Source of the DNA: Zea mays
Taxonomy: Eukaryota; Streptophyta; Magnoliopsida; Poales; Poaceae
NCBI RefSeq assembly: GCF_902167145.1
Contig: NC_050098.1
Coordinates: forward strand, 109,468,207-109,532,206
Direction of reading: 5' to 3'
DNA length: 64,000 nt
Shown: positions 35,261 to 46,782 of the stretch, piece by piece
Position numbering within the stretch: position 1 is the first letter of the stretch
How the letters are laid out: each line of letters opens with the position of its first letter
Notes under the pieces: model-generated
Seen by the model: the letters and a program-made list of their open reading frames with translations, nothing else
Told to the model about the DNA's origin: nothing
The model's database searches: none
Translations under genes and position numbers: made by a program

Positions 35261-35268
35261 TTTATATA
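35261..35268 (-). promoter_or_regulatory. TATA box of the C antisense gene
   Basis: TATATAAA on the minus strand lies about 195 bp upstream of the antisense ATG. It sits between that gene and the 3' LTR. Confidence 0.65.
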
Positions 35269-35547
35269 GTGCCGCAGGTGGGAAGGTAAATTGTCAAGGT
35301 CTCCCGCACCGAACAAACAGTCACCCGCACTCACTGAACGGTGGGCCACAGGGTCCGAGAAGGTGAATCGCCAGGGCGCGCGTAAATGCTGCAAGATAGG
35401 GCCACCTCACGCGTGGATTATTTTAATCGTTTCTCGCCAACGAGCTCAGGGAAGGTGTTTTCGGATCTTCGACATCCCGAAGCCTAGAAGACTTTTTCAC
35501 GGATCAAGCTCGTTACAAAAAACAATCTAGCACCATGAAGGGGCTAC

Positions 35548-36168
35548 TGTTGGGGGTATGCTTCGTAGCCGAAGATCCTAAAGAAAGAGAACACCTTCGG
35601 CAAATCCTATCAGGAACAGCGCCGAAGCTATCACTTATGAAGCTTTGGCACAATGGCAGCTCTCGAGACGAAGGGGTGAACCGACTTAAAGATGAAATGA
35701 CCTAAAGACCCATGATATTTTGTGTCATTATTGTAGTCGATTGTAAAGGACACAAATGTAATTTTACACAGGCTGTGTCCTGTGCCTATAAATAGGTGAA
35801 CAGTACCCCTATACTGTTCACGCAATCTGGTAATCTTTGACACCTTACGCTGGAATTATTACTTCTTGCCAAGGCAAAGGTATAAATGTACTTAAACATT
35901 ATGAGTTGTATAATAAAATATATGAATAATCTTATATGTTTTAATATATCATTTCTTTATGTTTCATATCTTCCACATATTTTATATCGCATTATTTTAT
36001 AACTCTGGTTACGAAGGTATGACCTTCGTAATATTTTGTTCATGACCTTCGTCCGAAGTTCATTAAATCCTTGAGGAGATAATGCTTCAGGGGATGAAGG
36101 GCATCAATATTTAACATTTTATGTTGCCTTGTTCCTAATTCATAGCATTTGAGAACAAGTCCCCAACA
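35548..36168 (+). repeat. 3' LTR of C
   Basis: This copy of 26548-27168 follows the purine-rich GAAGGGGCTAC. The TATA box is at 35787-35794. Confidence 0.93.
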
Positions 36169-36173
36169 ATAAC

Positions 36174-38393
36174 CCTAAGGAGGAACTAGCCCAATCCTAG
36201 GGATAACTACTATTATGCTAGTATGAATCTAGAAAAAATAAAAGTTTTGTTGTTTGATATTTTTCAAATGACAAGTTAGTTATAAGTGCCTTTTGACATT
36301 AAACTTTAGAAAATCACCACTAAATAACCATTAAGTCACCTTCTGTGATTTTTGGCACAGAAGTATGTTATTACCCATAGATGCTAGCAAAAATAATTTT
36401 TGTATAGAAACCCTCACCTAAATTAGAGTTGTAGTACAAAGTGACCATCTACCCTCACTTTTGTTATTTTGCCCAAAGTTTATCTTAATTATTTCTAACC
36501 TCAAATTTGTAGAATAAACTACAGAGACCAATGTTTACCCACTGTAATTTTTGCAACATTTTTGGGAAATTCTAAATCACTATGGTAGTTCAAGATCACT
36601 CTAAAAAGCATAAATAGAAAGTAAAAAGGGAATTGTGGAAGGAATTAATATTACACAACTAAATCTCTCTAAGTGTCCAATAAAACATAAAGGAGATGAT
36701 TAAGTTCATAAATTCACTCAAGACCCTAACATAGGTGTGTATAAAACAGTAAGAGCACCATCCGATAAAGAAACCCTAGTTTACCCACAACTTTAATATT
36801 GTTTCACCATACATAGTATTTACTAAATTGACATATCATTAACATGCATGTAGCTTATTCATTGCATTCGATAGATTGTAACCTCGCTGACGGAGAGTAC
36901 GTCCTCATTCCGGAGCAAGGAGTTGCTCTGGAGGTAGTCCAGGTGCCAGCACCAGTGCCTGCCACTAAGGATTTACCTGCCCCAGCTGTTGAAGGCAAGC
37001 CCCGGTTTTATGCATAACCATTATATATGCTATTTTACTGCACTTAATGTTTGTAGGCTTGTACTGTGCACTTAAGTGTAGGAGTTGCCTGAAACCCTAG
37101 TTGCATGAACTCAGGATTCCTTTTGAGATGGATACTAGTATGCTAGGTCGAGTAGCTGCTTTACTAATTAGGGATCTCGGTAGAAGTCGAGTGATTTTTC
37201 TAGCACTCGCGCGAGGTCAAGAATTGGATGTATCCATTTTTATATTGGAATGACGGTGGTCTGTGGACAACGATCCATGGGGATGCGTTGTCTACGAGAC
37301 GGAAATTGGAATAAGGATTAACGTGTGGTACCGTGTGTCAAGCGTTTGAACATACTAAACACATGTCGGGAAATATGGTAATCGATAAGCCTAGTACCTG
37401 ATTGAACCTGCCCGCAGACTTTATCCCTCACTGGACCTAAGATGGAGTCTCCCATGCCGGATTATGGTGGGTACATGTGCGACCATTGCACGGCAGCAGC
37501 CAGGGACAATTGGAGCATTGTACACCAAGGCTATGAGCCCTGTTCTGTTGCCAGGGAATCGATGGGGACAGTTGATGTGTGTGGGGACGGAGTGCCTCGC
37601 CACGTCGTGTGTTTAGGTTTACCTTGCAAGGTTGAAACTCGATTCAAATTGTCTACTTCTCGCAGCTAATGAGACTGCTTGATCCATGCTGCTAAATTGA
37701 GTAATAAGTGGAAATGAGATGACTGGCAAAAGATGTTGATTGATATAATGTTTGATACCATGTATGAACAGCTAGGTACTCATCTAGTTTAAAAGGACCA
37801 CACTAAAACTTGGAAAGCTAAAACTTGATTTTTGACTCAGCTAGTGCTTTTGGCAAACCAAACCCCTCAGCCAAACAGCTGCATGTCTAGAGGTAGAGGA
37901 GTAGACTCCTCACACCGGGTAAGTCTAGCTGAGTATTAGTATACTCAGCCTTGCTTGTGGCATAATTTTTACAGGTTCTTTGGAGGATATGGTTGCTGGA
38001 GTGACTTGGTCGTCCATCCTACCACCGGGTTGGACAGTCGAGTGGGACCCTACTTCAGCAGGAGAGAAGCATGAGGAGTGATGGGCCAGGCTTCCCCATC
38101 CTCCCTTTTATTTACCATTAGTTAATTTCCGCAGCATCGAGAACAATGGTTACTACTTTTGCAAAACTCTGATGATGTTGTAATATCATTAAGTACTCCT
38201 TGGTTTATGGTTTATGCTTTATTGTATTTTCTCTGTGCCTCACCTTCGAGTGAGTATGTGGTACTTGATCCTGTTAGTGGCCTTGTCGGACTAGTTCCGA
38301 GGGACTGACGGTTTATTCCTATTTAAGTGTGGTCTAGCCTTTAAGGCGGGACTTAGGCACTTAAGTTGGAATAATTCGGGCGGTTCCACCACA
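36174..38393 (+). repeat. 3' LTR of A, segment 3 (LTR end)
   Basis: It aligns with the last half of the B LTRs and ends CCACCACA. It contains both exons of the small LTR reading frame: exon a 36880-36994 with a GC donor at 36995-36996, and exon b 37975-38081. Both remain open in frame. Confidence 0.9.
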
Positions 38394-40359
38394 CATGCTT
38401 CGTCGTGCGACAATCCTTTTTAATTCCATTCGAGTAGTGTGTTGTGTCGTGCGCTTCGCCGCGTGGCAATCCTTTTTATTTCCGTTTAGATCATGTGTTG
38501 TGTCACGCACTTCGTCGCATGACTATCCTTTTAAATTTACATATGATCACGTATAATAATTTAAGGGAGTAGTGTAACGATAGTTAATCAAATACCGAAC
38601 TAATTAGGAATTAGTGCTAATTGTATTTACTCGTTGCGTGATGTTTAATTAATATGATTATATTTAGACAAATGTTTTAGTCCATAACTACCTAACATAA
38701 CTGCTATGTCTTTCGGCCGTAGCCTCGACTGTTGTAGTTTCTTTTCTCGCATAGTCATAGATGCGAGTCCTGCGCCACACGTCTGTTTAGTTGTAAAATT
38801 TTATTGTCTAGTGTATTGTTTATTTCTATGTTAAGATTGTTGAATGTATGTTTGAACTCGTATAGATAACAGTCCATTGGCGGAATCCAAAGGAGTTGCA
38901 GGCGAAGACCCTAAGCAACAGCTTGTTGGTGAAGACAAGTGTTCTCTGGACTATTTACGTTCGACTCATTTTATAATTCATCTCTCGCATTTACACAATT
39001 TATAACTAAGGATTTACTAGTTCTTGTTTATTTTGGAAATGAGATGACTGGCAAAAGATATTGATTGATATAATGTTTGATACCATGTATGAACAGCTAG
39101 GTACTCATCTAGTTTAAAAGGACCACACTAAAACTTGGAAAGTTAAAACTTGATTTTTGACTCAGCTAGTGCTTTTGGCAAACCAAACCCCTCAGCCAAA
39201 CAGCTGCATGTCTAGAGGTAGAGGAGTAGACTCCTCACACCGGGTAAGTCTAGCTGAGTATTAGTATACTCAGCCTTGCTTGTGGCATAATTTTTATAGG
39301 TTCTTTGGAGGATATGGTTGCTGGAGTGACTTGGCCGTCCATCCTACCACCGGGTTGGACAGTCGAGTGGGACCCTACTTCAGTAGGAGAGAAGCATGAG
39401 GAGTGATGGGCCAGGCTTCCCCATCCTCCCTTTTATTTACCATTAGTTAATTTCCGCAACATCGAGAACAATGGTTACTACTTTTGCAAAACTCTGATGA
39501 TGTTGTAATATCATTAAGTACTCCTTGGTTTATGGTTTATGCTTTATTGTATTTTCTCTGTGCCTCACCTTCGAGTGAGTATGTGGTACTTGATCCTATT
39601 AGTGGCCTTGTCGGACTAGTTCCGAGGGACTGATGGTTTATTCCTATTTAGGTGTGGTCTAGCCTTTAAGGCGGGACATAGGCACTTAAGTTGGAATAAT
39701 TCGGGCAGTTCCGCCACACACGCTTCGCCGTGCGACAATCCTTTTTAATTCCTTTCGAGTAGTGTGTTGTGTCGTGCGCTTCGCCTCGCGGCAATCCTTT
39801 TTATTTCCGTTTAGATCATGTGTTGTGTCACGCACTTCGTCGCATGACTATCCTTTTAAATTTACATATGATCACGTATAATAATTTAAGGGAGTAGTGT
39901 AACGATAGTTAATCAAATACCGAACTAATTAGGAATTAGTGCTAATTTTATTTACTTGTTGCGTGATGTTTAATTAATATGATTATATTTAGACAAATGT
40001 TTTAGTCCATAACTACCTAACATAATTGCTATGTCTTTCGGCCGTAGCCTCGACCGTTGTAGTTTCTTTTCTCGCATAGTCATAGATGCGAGTCCTGCGC
40101 CACGCATCTGTTTAGTTGTAAAATTTTATTGTCTAGTGTATTGTTTATTTCTATGTTAAGATTGTTGAATGTATGTTTGAACTCGTATAGATAACAGTCC
40201 ATTGGCGGAATCCAAAGGAGTTGCAGGCGAAGACCCTAAGCAGCAGCTTGTTGGTGAAGACAAGTGTTCTCTGGACTATTTACGTTCGACTCATTTTATA
40301 ATTCATCTCTCGCATTTACACAATTTATAACTAAGGATTTACTAGTTCTTGTTTATTTT
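37710..40359 (+). repeat. Tandem duplication, 1325-bp unit, across the A/X boundary
   Basis: Copy 1 is 37710-39034 and copy 2 is 39035-40359. Each contains about 685 bp of A LTR end plus about 640 bp of X. The copies differ at only a few sites. The junction shares a two-base TG overlap. The duplication followed the insertion of A. Confidence 0.92.
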
Positions 40360-40753
40360 GTCCTTGTTCACCTATTTGGGTTGGATCATTTTTTTGGATT
40401 AGCTCTATGCTAACGCTTTACTTTAATCAATGAACATGATGAGACTTATTTATGATATGAGGTTTACTTTTGATTATGATGATGGAATTGTGACATTTAA
40501 GGGGGCTTGAGCAGTTTCTCGAGTGCCTCTCCGTAAGGACTAGTTCGTTGGATGACCACTCGGGGAAACAGTACAACCATGAGGGTGGTATGGGACACCC
40601 TTAGCTAATTCATTAGAGGAACTGAGGTGTAGTTTGCTTCGCTGTCGTGATGTCAATGGGGCTCGGTGTATGTGGCTCGCTCTACCGAGGGTGTTTTGCC
40701 CATTGGGGAGGAGTGCGGTACATTTAGGAAACCTAGCGGGCGGCTACAACCTC
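38394..40753 (+). repeat. X LTR, left part (recipient of A and B)
   Basis: Non-coding LTR-like DNA continuing without a break across B into 55842-56661. It includes a decayed copy of exon a of the LTR reading frame (about 40190-40259; first copy about 38865-38934), with GACAAG where the other LTRs have GGCAAG. Part of it is the second copy of the A LTR end (39035-39718). No other gene is seen. Confidence 0.75.
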
Positions 40754-41620
40754 AAGGATGTAACACCCCAGGTGTTACTCAGGGTGTCCACCCCAGGGTT
40801 ACCCCTTTTTACCCATTATCACATGAAGATTAAATTGGACAAAGTGTACCAAGCTTGGAATTCTAAGTCCTAAGCAAGTGTAATCCACCTTGGATGTCAT
40901 GCCCTAGCTTATCATGCACATCTAAGTGGGGATCTCCCAAACCCTAAAGCAAAACCCCCATAGGCAATGGGAACCCTAATTGAAGCCATGATCAAAAGAT
41001 CATGTAAACATTATGATCATGGTTTGGGCCAAATATAAAAGTTGTAATATACTTAATAACCTACAATTAATAGTAAGGAAGTACCCCCAAAAAGTTTTCA
41101 GAAAAGCCCTAAAAAGTTCAGCTAAGATTCAACACAAGGGAGAATTCAGTTTTTGCCTAAGTACAAAAACTAACCCTTGCACAAAGATAACACATGTTCA
41201 CCCTAATCCCCTTTTCAAAACCCTTCGACCCAATTGACAAAATGGCGCCAAATTAACCCTAGAACACCCTGGAAAGAGATGACACCTATCCTAGGGCGCT
41301 AGACACGACTTGACACCCCTTTTGTCTCGGCTCGGGCTTGGCTGACACAGCAAACTTCTCCCCTCTCTATCTCCCTACCCCGACCATATCTCGACTTGGA
41401 ACTCACAGCGAAAAGATATGATTTGGAGCAGAGAAGCGACCGTACATGGTGACCTTGCCAAGATACGCACGCTAGGGCACTCTAATCGGCCGTTGAACCA
41501 TGGCAGAAGCAAGCTTCCACGTGTTCGACGCGAGCTGGCAACCGGGGGCGCGCTCAGAGCACGCCCGTGCGTGAACCCCCGCGCGCCCGCGGCCGCCCGT
41601 GACCTCGCCCGCGCCACGGC

Positions 41621-41627
41621 TATAAAG
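41621..41627 (+). promoter_or_regulatory. TATA box of the B 5' LTR
   Basis: TATAAAG lies in a GC-rich region and is conserved at the same offset in the 3' LTR (52316-52322), in A (25296) and in the related Y LTR (58973). Confidence 0.8.
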
Positions 41628-43611
41628 CCCACCCCAGTGCTTGGCGGCCTTCCCCGTTACCTCCTCCGTACCTCGCCGAACTTGCCCAAGCCAGCCATTA
41701 ACTCCGGCGACCTCCCCGCGATCCGCCAGTGCCGCCCGAGAGCAACCACCGCGACCAGCCCCTCTCCCGTCCTCCTCCGTTCGATCCAAGCCCTCAGTTA
41801 GCTTCCTGGTGAAGCCGTGAGACTTGCTGAAGCTTGACCCGGGGGCCCTCGTCACCGGAGTAGCCCAATCGTGCTCACCGGAGTTCAAGAACCCGCCGGC
41901 GCACGTGGACCGGGTAAGCCCCTGCACCGTTTTCCAATTCCTTGCGCGCATGGCCTCTGTGTCACCCCGTGAAGCTCCTCGTGCACCCTAATTGAGCTAT
42001 ACCGCGTGGTTTGGCCGGAGCAGGAGCCGCCGACGACCCCCGCCGCCTGCGCTCGTGGCCAGGGTAGCTCCGACCACCTCCGACACCGACCCGCACCACG
42101 ACATGACCGTCGCAACCTCCCGGACGTCACTGACCACCCCGCCGGAGCTCTACTACCGCCGGTAAGCCCCACCGCCGTAAACTATGCCGCGGGTACTGTT
42201 TAAGCCGGTCAGGGAGCGCGGGTTAGATTTTAGTTAAGTCTAGGGGGCTTTGCGCAATGTCAGTGACCCAAGCCAATAGTGAACCAAGGGCTGTTCTGTG
42301 AGAAAAGAAAAGGAAAAACCCCAGGGGCCTCAGCGCAAACCTGTTTTCTTTTCCATTTTCGAATTTACTTTCTTTTAATATGACAGATAACTTAATAAAT
42401 GCATAACTTGAAGAATAATCATCCAAAAATGCTCAAACCAATTTTGCTAGATTCTGAAATTCATGAACTATCAGATAAAAATAATAGACCCCATGACTTC
42501 TGTATTTCTTTCTGAAGTTTTGAATTAAATAAGAAAACTACTCAAAACTCAATATTAGAAGGAAAAATAGGAATATTGTTTGACCAGGGTTAGAAAAATT
42601 TTGAGAAGCTTATATCTACCTACTAGACCAAGTAAAAATGTTAAACCCCTCTGTCTACTCCATTTAAATTAGTTTTACCCCTTATTCTATAATATGCTTG
42701 AGTATAAGAAAATAGAAAATGTAGTTAAATTAATGAACCAGAGAGGACCTCTATTTTTGTTAGGTTACTTGTTCAATATAGTTCACTGGAAAAATATATC
42801 ATGCCCTGTTTTAGTGTAAAATAATTAAGATCTCTTTTAATTTAATAAAACAAGTGCAACTTAGAAGAATTCTACAAAAATAACCCCAAGGTAAAAACAC
42901 CCCCACCCTTGGGATAACTAATGTTTGGTTATTAAGAACTTAGGAAAAATAGGAGATCTGCTGTTTGACATTTTTCAAATAATAAGGTAGTAGAAGGAGC
43001 CTTTTTGACATTTAACTTAAGAAAATCATAACTAAATAACCACCCCTTAGTTTTCTGTGATTTTTAGCACAGAGACCTATTATTACCAGAGGATGCCAAA
43101 AAAAATAACCTTTAGGACAGAACCTACCCCTAACTAAGAGGTGTAGTGTGAAGTGGCCCATTTTGCCTAACTTTTGTTATTTTTGTTTAAAGCCTAACTT
43201 TTATACTTTAAGCCTCAAATTCTTAAAACAAGCTAGAATGGCCAGTGATAACCCACTGGAATTTTTACAGAATTTTTGGAAATTATTAAAACCCTGTTGT
43301 AGTTCAAACCTACCCCAGAAACCCTAAATGGGAATTAATGAAAAGAAAAAGAATGAGGTGAATTAAGGTTATCCTAAAACCTTTGTAATCTGTCCACTAA
43401 AATGTATCAAGGCAATACCAAACCACTATGTTATCCTAGAAGAAAACCTAAGCTTAAAGGGTCATAAGTCTATGTATCTATATATATACCACTAGAATCC
43501 CCGCATGACTAAGAAAACCCTAAGTTACTTCTTAACTTAGTTCTCTTCCGCATAATATTATTAAATCCTGCATAATCATGACATACATGTTCATTGCATT
43601 CGATAGACTGT

Positions 43612-44819
43612 AATCTTGCTGACGGAGAGTACATCCTCGTGCCGGAGCAAGGAGCTGCTCAGGAGGTAGCCCCAGATCCAGCACCCGAGTCTGCACCAGA
43701 GGACCTGCCAGCCACTGCTTTGGAAGGCAAGCCCCGGTTTTATGCATAACCGTTATATATGCTATTTTACTGCACTTAATGTTTGTAGGCTTGTACCGTG
43801 CACTTAAGTGTAGGAGTTGAATGAAACCCTAGTTGCATGAACTCAGGATTCCCTTTGAGATGGATACTAGTATGCTAGGTCGAGTAGCTGCTTTAATAAT
43901 TAGGGATCTCGGTAGAAGACGAGTGATTTTTCTAGCACTCGCGCGAGGTCAGGACATTGATTGTACCCACTTTCATATCGTACTGATGTTGGGTTGTGGG
44001 CAACAATCCATGGGGATTGGTTGTTCACGGGATGAAAATTTGAATAAGGATTAAGGTGTGGTACCGTGAGTCAAGCGTTTGAACGTACTAAACATATACC
44101 GAGAAATATGGTAAATCGGTAAGCCTAGTACCTGATTGAACCTGGCAGCAGATTGCCCTCCTCACGCGACCTGAGACGAGGTCTCCCATTCCGGTTATGG
44201 TGGGTACAAGTGCGGTCACTGCACGACGGCCAATCGGGGTCAGTGAGGCATTGTACGCCAAGGCGGTGAGCCCCTCTCTGCTGACGGGGAATCGATGGGG
44301 ACGGTTGATGTGTGTGGGGACAGAGTGCCCCTACATGTCGTGTGTTTAGGTTTACCTCGCAAGGATAAAAAACTCGATTCGAATCGTCTGCTTCTCGCAG
44401 CTAATGAGACTGCTTGATCCATGCTGCTACATTGAGTAACAAGTGGAATGATGCGGAGATGATATAAGATGTTGATTGCTAAAATGTTTGTTACTTTGTA
44501 TGAATAGATAGTACACTTTTAGCCTTAAGAGAGTCACACTTAACTTTGACTAAGTTAAAATCTTGATTTAGAAACTCAGCTAGTGCTTTTGGCAACCAAA
44601 CCCCACAGCCAAACAGCTGCATGTCTAGAGGTAGAGGAGTAGACTCCTCACACCGGGTAAGTCTAGCTGAGTATTAGTATACTCAGCCTTGCTTGTGGCA
44701 TAATTTTTACAGGTTCTCTGGAGGAGATGGTTGCTGGGATAACTTGGCCGTCCACCTTGCCACCGGGTTGGACTGTTGAGTGGGACCCTGCCGTGGCTGA
44801 GGAGGAGCATGAGGAGTGA
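43612..44819 (+). other. Two-exon small acidic reading frame inside the LTR with an apparent GC-AG intron
   Basis: Exon a (43612-43726) is open and encodes an acidic, Pro/Ala-rich segment starting NLADGEY. It ends GAAG|GCAAGC, a GC-type donor. After TTTTTACAG, exon b (44713-44819) joins in phase and encodes GSLEEMVAG, then LPPGWTVEWDP, then an acidic end and TGA. Exon lengths (115 bases and 34 codons plus stop) are identical in the A 3' LTR, and exon b is also intact in the A 5' LTR. The B 3' LTR copy is 54308-54422 and 55409-55515. No start codon lies in exon a; a stop at 43579 means an upstream spliced exon would have to supply one. Translation is unproven; a spliced leader RNA is the alternative. 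Confidence 0.55.
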
Positions 44820-45142
44820 TGGGACAGGCTTCCCCATCTCTCTGTTTATTTACCGTTAGTTAAATTCCGCTGCACTTCAAACAATGATGGTTACTTTTGC
44901 AAAAACTCCGATGATGATCATGGTGATGTAATAATTTAACATTGTGACATGTATGGTGTTATGCTTTATTGTATTTGCTCTGTGACTCACCTTCGAGTGA
45001 GATTGTGGTACTTGATCCTGTCAGTGGCCGTGTCGGAATAGATCCGAGGGATTGACGGGTTATTCCCATTTAAGTGTAGTCTAGCCTCTAAGGTGAGACT
45101 TGGGCACTTAAGTTGGAATAATTCGGGCAGTTCCGCCACAGC

Positions 45143-45154
45143 TGGTATCGGAGC
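45143..45154 (+). promoter_or_regulatory. Primer-binding site of B
   Basis: TGGTATCGGAGC starts two bases after the LTR and suits initiator-Met tRNA with one mismatch. The leader that follows (45155-45607) is non-coding and contains a short internal duplication of CACAGAGGAATCAATAAAAT at about 45164 and 45233. Confidence 0.9.
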
Positions 45155-45607
45155 TTGTACCACCACAGAGGAATCAATAAAATGTAAATACCATCAATTT
45201 TTAATAGGATGGGCAGGATAGAATGTAAATACCACAGAGGAATCAATAAAATGTAAAACTTGATAGAAACAAGGTTGGATAGATAATAGGATGGGCAAGA
45301 TAGACCTAGGACGTGAAGCCTTAGGGTAATAGAAGGGTAGCTAGGTGGCTAAGTAACTAGGCCCTACAGGCCACTTTTACAGGATGGGAGTTCTTCCCTA
45401 TTCCTTTTATCTTATCGTGAGGCCGTTCAGGACGAGCATGCATGCATTCATAATTAAGCAATGGATAACTGAGTAAAGGACTTAAAAACAAGATAACAAC
45501 CAACTAGGTCCCTAATGCCTTTTACTTAACCAGAGAAAGGCCAAGTTTTACTTTTCCTTGTTCTTTTTATAATTCTTTTTCTTTTACTTACGCTTAACCG
45601 TACACAG

Positions 45608-46477
45608 ATGACTTCCCACGGATCCTCCGATGACGGAAATGCACTGACCCACACTGACGGACTTGCACGAGAGGGCTTTCCCCGCATTTTGTGGGAGGTA
45701 CTTCAGGGGGCTGGATACACGACACCCCCTCAGTACGCGGTGCAGCAGTTCGAGAAGCACCGAGTGCCTCGCTGTCGGGTGAGGATGACCTTGGAGCCTC
45801 ATCCCCTGCAGCCAGGATGGCGCTCCTTGGACACAGAGTCTTTCGGGTACCGGGCAGAGGACACGATCGAGGCGATCACTCTGCATGGATTGACCACCTT
45901 CTGTGGATTTCATCCCTTGGAGCTGGCTACCCACCCCATTGGCTTGTTCCCCGCTGAGAAGGAGGACGACCCAATGTGGAAGGATCGGGTGGAGCATGCT
46001 AAGGATATCTGGGCCATCTACCCAGGACAGACTGTGCACTTGACCGTACGGTGCATGAATGCGTTGTACCGTCTGCAGGTGATGCGCGGAGAGGCAATGT
46101 CCCATCTGATGGCACTGCTTGAGGCAACAAAGATCACGCTGGATAACAGAGAGGAGCTCGTGGTTGACTTGTCTCAAGAAATGGTGGAGAAGGACTTGCA
46201 GGTGGAGCAGCTATCCACTGATATTCAGGAGTTGGAAGAGCTGGTAGGTACCAGGGAGAACACCATTGAGGTCCTAGAGGATCAGCTCATTAACACTCAG
46301 CAGCAGCTTGCCGAGGCTAACGAGCACCTGGACATGCACCACCAGGAAATCCAGGACCAGGAGGCCAACGAGGACGTCAACATTGAGGGAGGAGATGAGC
46401 CTGCCTCCAGTGTGGACACTGCTGGCTCGGGAAGACCACCTTCCCCCGAGTCGAGTGTTGCTTCGTTCGCTCACTAG
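45608..46477 (+). CDS. ORF0 of B, protein of unknown function with coiled coil
   Basis: This is an intact 289-residue ORF upstream of gag. The first ~150 residues are a globular-looking, His- and Trp-containing part. Residues about 155-245 have heptad-like Leu/Glu/Gln runs that predict a coiled coil, followed by an acidic Glu/Asp/Asn tail and a Ser/Pro end. It is not gag: gag with its own start and zinc knuckle follows 306 bp later. Element A carries a decayed homologue, so it belongs to the family. Rice RIRE3/RIRE8 of the same clade are reported to carry an ORF before gag, possibly the same gene. It could assist particle assembly or RNA handling; this is inference. Confidence 0.85.
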   Translation: MTSHGSSDDGNALTHTDGLAREGFPRILWEVLQGAGYTTPPQYAVQQFEKHRVPRCRVRMTLEPHPLQPGWRSLDTESFGYRAEDTIEAITLHGLTTFCGFHPLELATHPIGLFPAEKEDDPMWKDRVEHAKDIWAIYPGQTVHLTVRCMNALYRLQVMRGEAMSHLMALLEATKITLDNREELVVDLSQEMVEKDLQVEQLSTDIQELEELVGTRENTIEVLEDQLINTQQQLAEANEHLDMHHQEIQDQEANEDVNIEGGDEPASSVDTAGSGRPPSPESSVASFAH

Positions 46478-46782
46478 GTGTCCAGGGTAGGCTTAGAAGT
46501 TGGATAGTCAGACTCCTCGCAGCTAGCTTAGCTTTTGCACCCTTGGGGTACTAGGCTAGATAGAGTTGAGTCATTTTGGAACATTGTGATGTAATAGTGC
46601 TAAACTCTCTTGGGAGCTTGTTTGATGGATGCTATTGTCAATTTAAGTTTGGAAGGAAAAATTTATGCCTCTTAAAATCCCTTTTGTTGAAGTCGGAGTC
46701 TATCATGTTGTTCTAACTTTTTCCCCGTGATAAAATCTTGAAATTTGGAACTGTGGTGTTAAGTAAGTATGTGGTTTTTCAG

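Larger units (their letters stand above)
26548..36168 (+). mobile_element. C: cinful-like (Tat-lineage Ty3/gypsy) element, pol-only plus antisense gene
   Basis: The 621-bp LTRs and the perfect target duplication ATAAC (26543-26547 and 36169-36173) define the 9621-bp element. It encodes protease, RT, RNase H and integrase but has no gag: the protease ORF starts 45 bp after the LTR. The spacer repeats and antisense gene match the layout of Z1 and Z3. The LTRs differ at about 17 of 621 sites by eye. At an often-used grass rate of 1.3e-8 per site per year this is roughly one million years. Confidence 0.93.
1..38393 (+). mobile_element. Element A: old Tekay/Del-clade (Ty3/gypsy chromovirus) LTR retrotransposon, nested-in and decayed
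   Basis: The order is 5' LTR tail, Met-type primer-binding site, ORF0, gag-pol, polypurine tract and 3' LTR, the same as in the intact element B in this window, to which A aligns throughout. The left end lies outside the window, so its target duplication cannot be read. It is interrupted by Z1, S, the huck/U block and C. With those removed its 3' LTR is about 4.3 kb, close to the 4.38 kb of B. Its coding regions carry many stops, so it is dead. The maize family name (tekay, prem1 or xilon-diguus type) cannot be settled by eye. Confidence 0.9.
40759..45140 (+). repeat. 5' LTR of B
   Basis: It begins TGTAACACCCCAGGTGTTAC and ends GCCACA. The TATA box lies 862 bp in, so R-U5 is unusually long (about 3.5 kb). 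Strong candidate splice donors GGTAAGCCCC occur at 41913 and 42161, within the GC-rich leader. AT-rich DNA fills 42300-43560. The small two-exon reading frame lies in the last third. Confidence 0.95.

Noticed and set aside
38394..39718. A second, independent Tekay solo LTR ending at 39718
   Set aside because: The X flank is duplicated together with the LTR end, so this is a tandem duplication of the boundary, not a second insertion.
42103..42161. ATG-started exon that could supply the start of the LTR reading frame
   Set aside because: It is open to the GGTAAGCC donor, but the phase does not fit exon a and the ATG is GTG in the 3' LTR of B.
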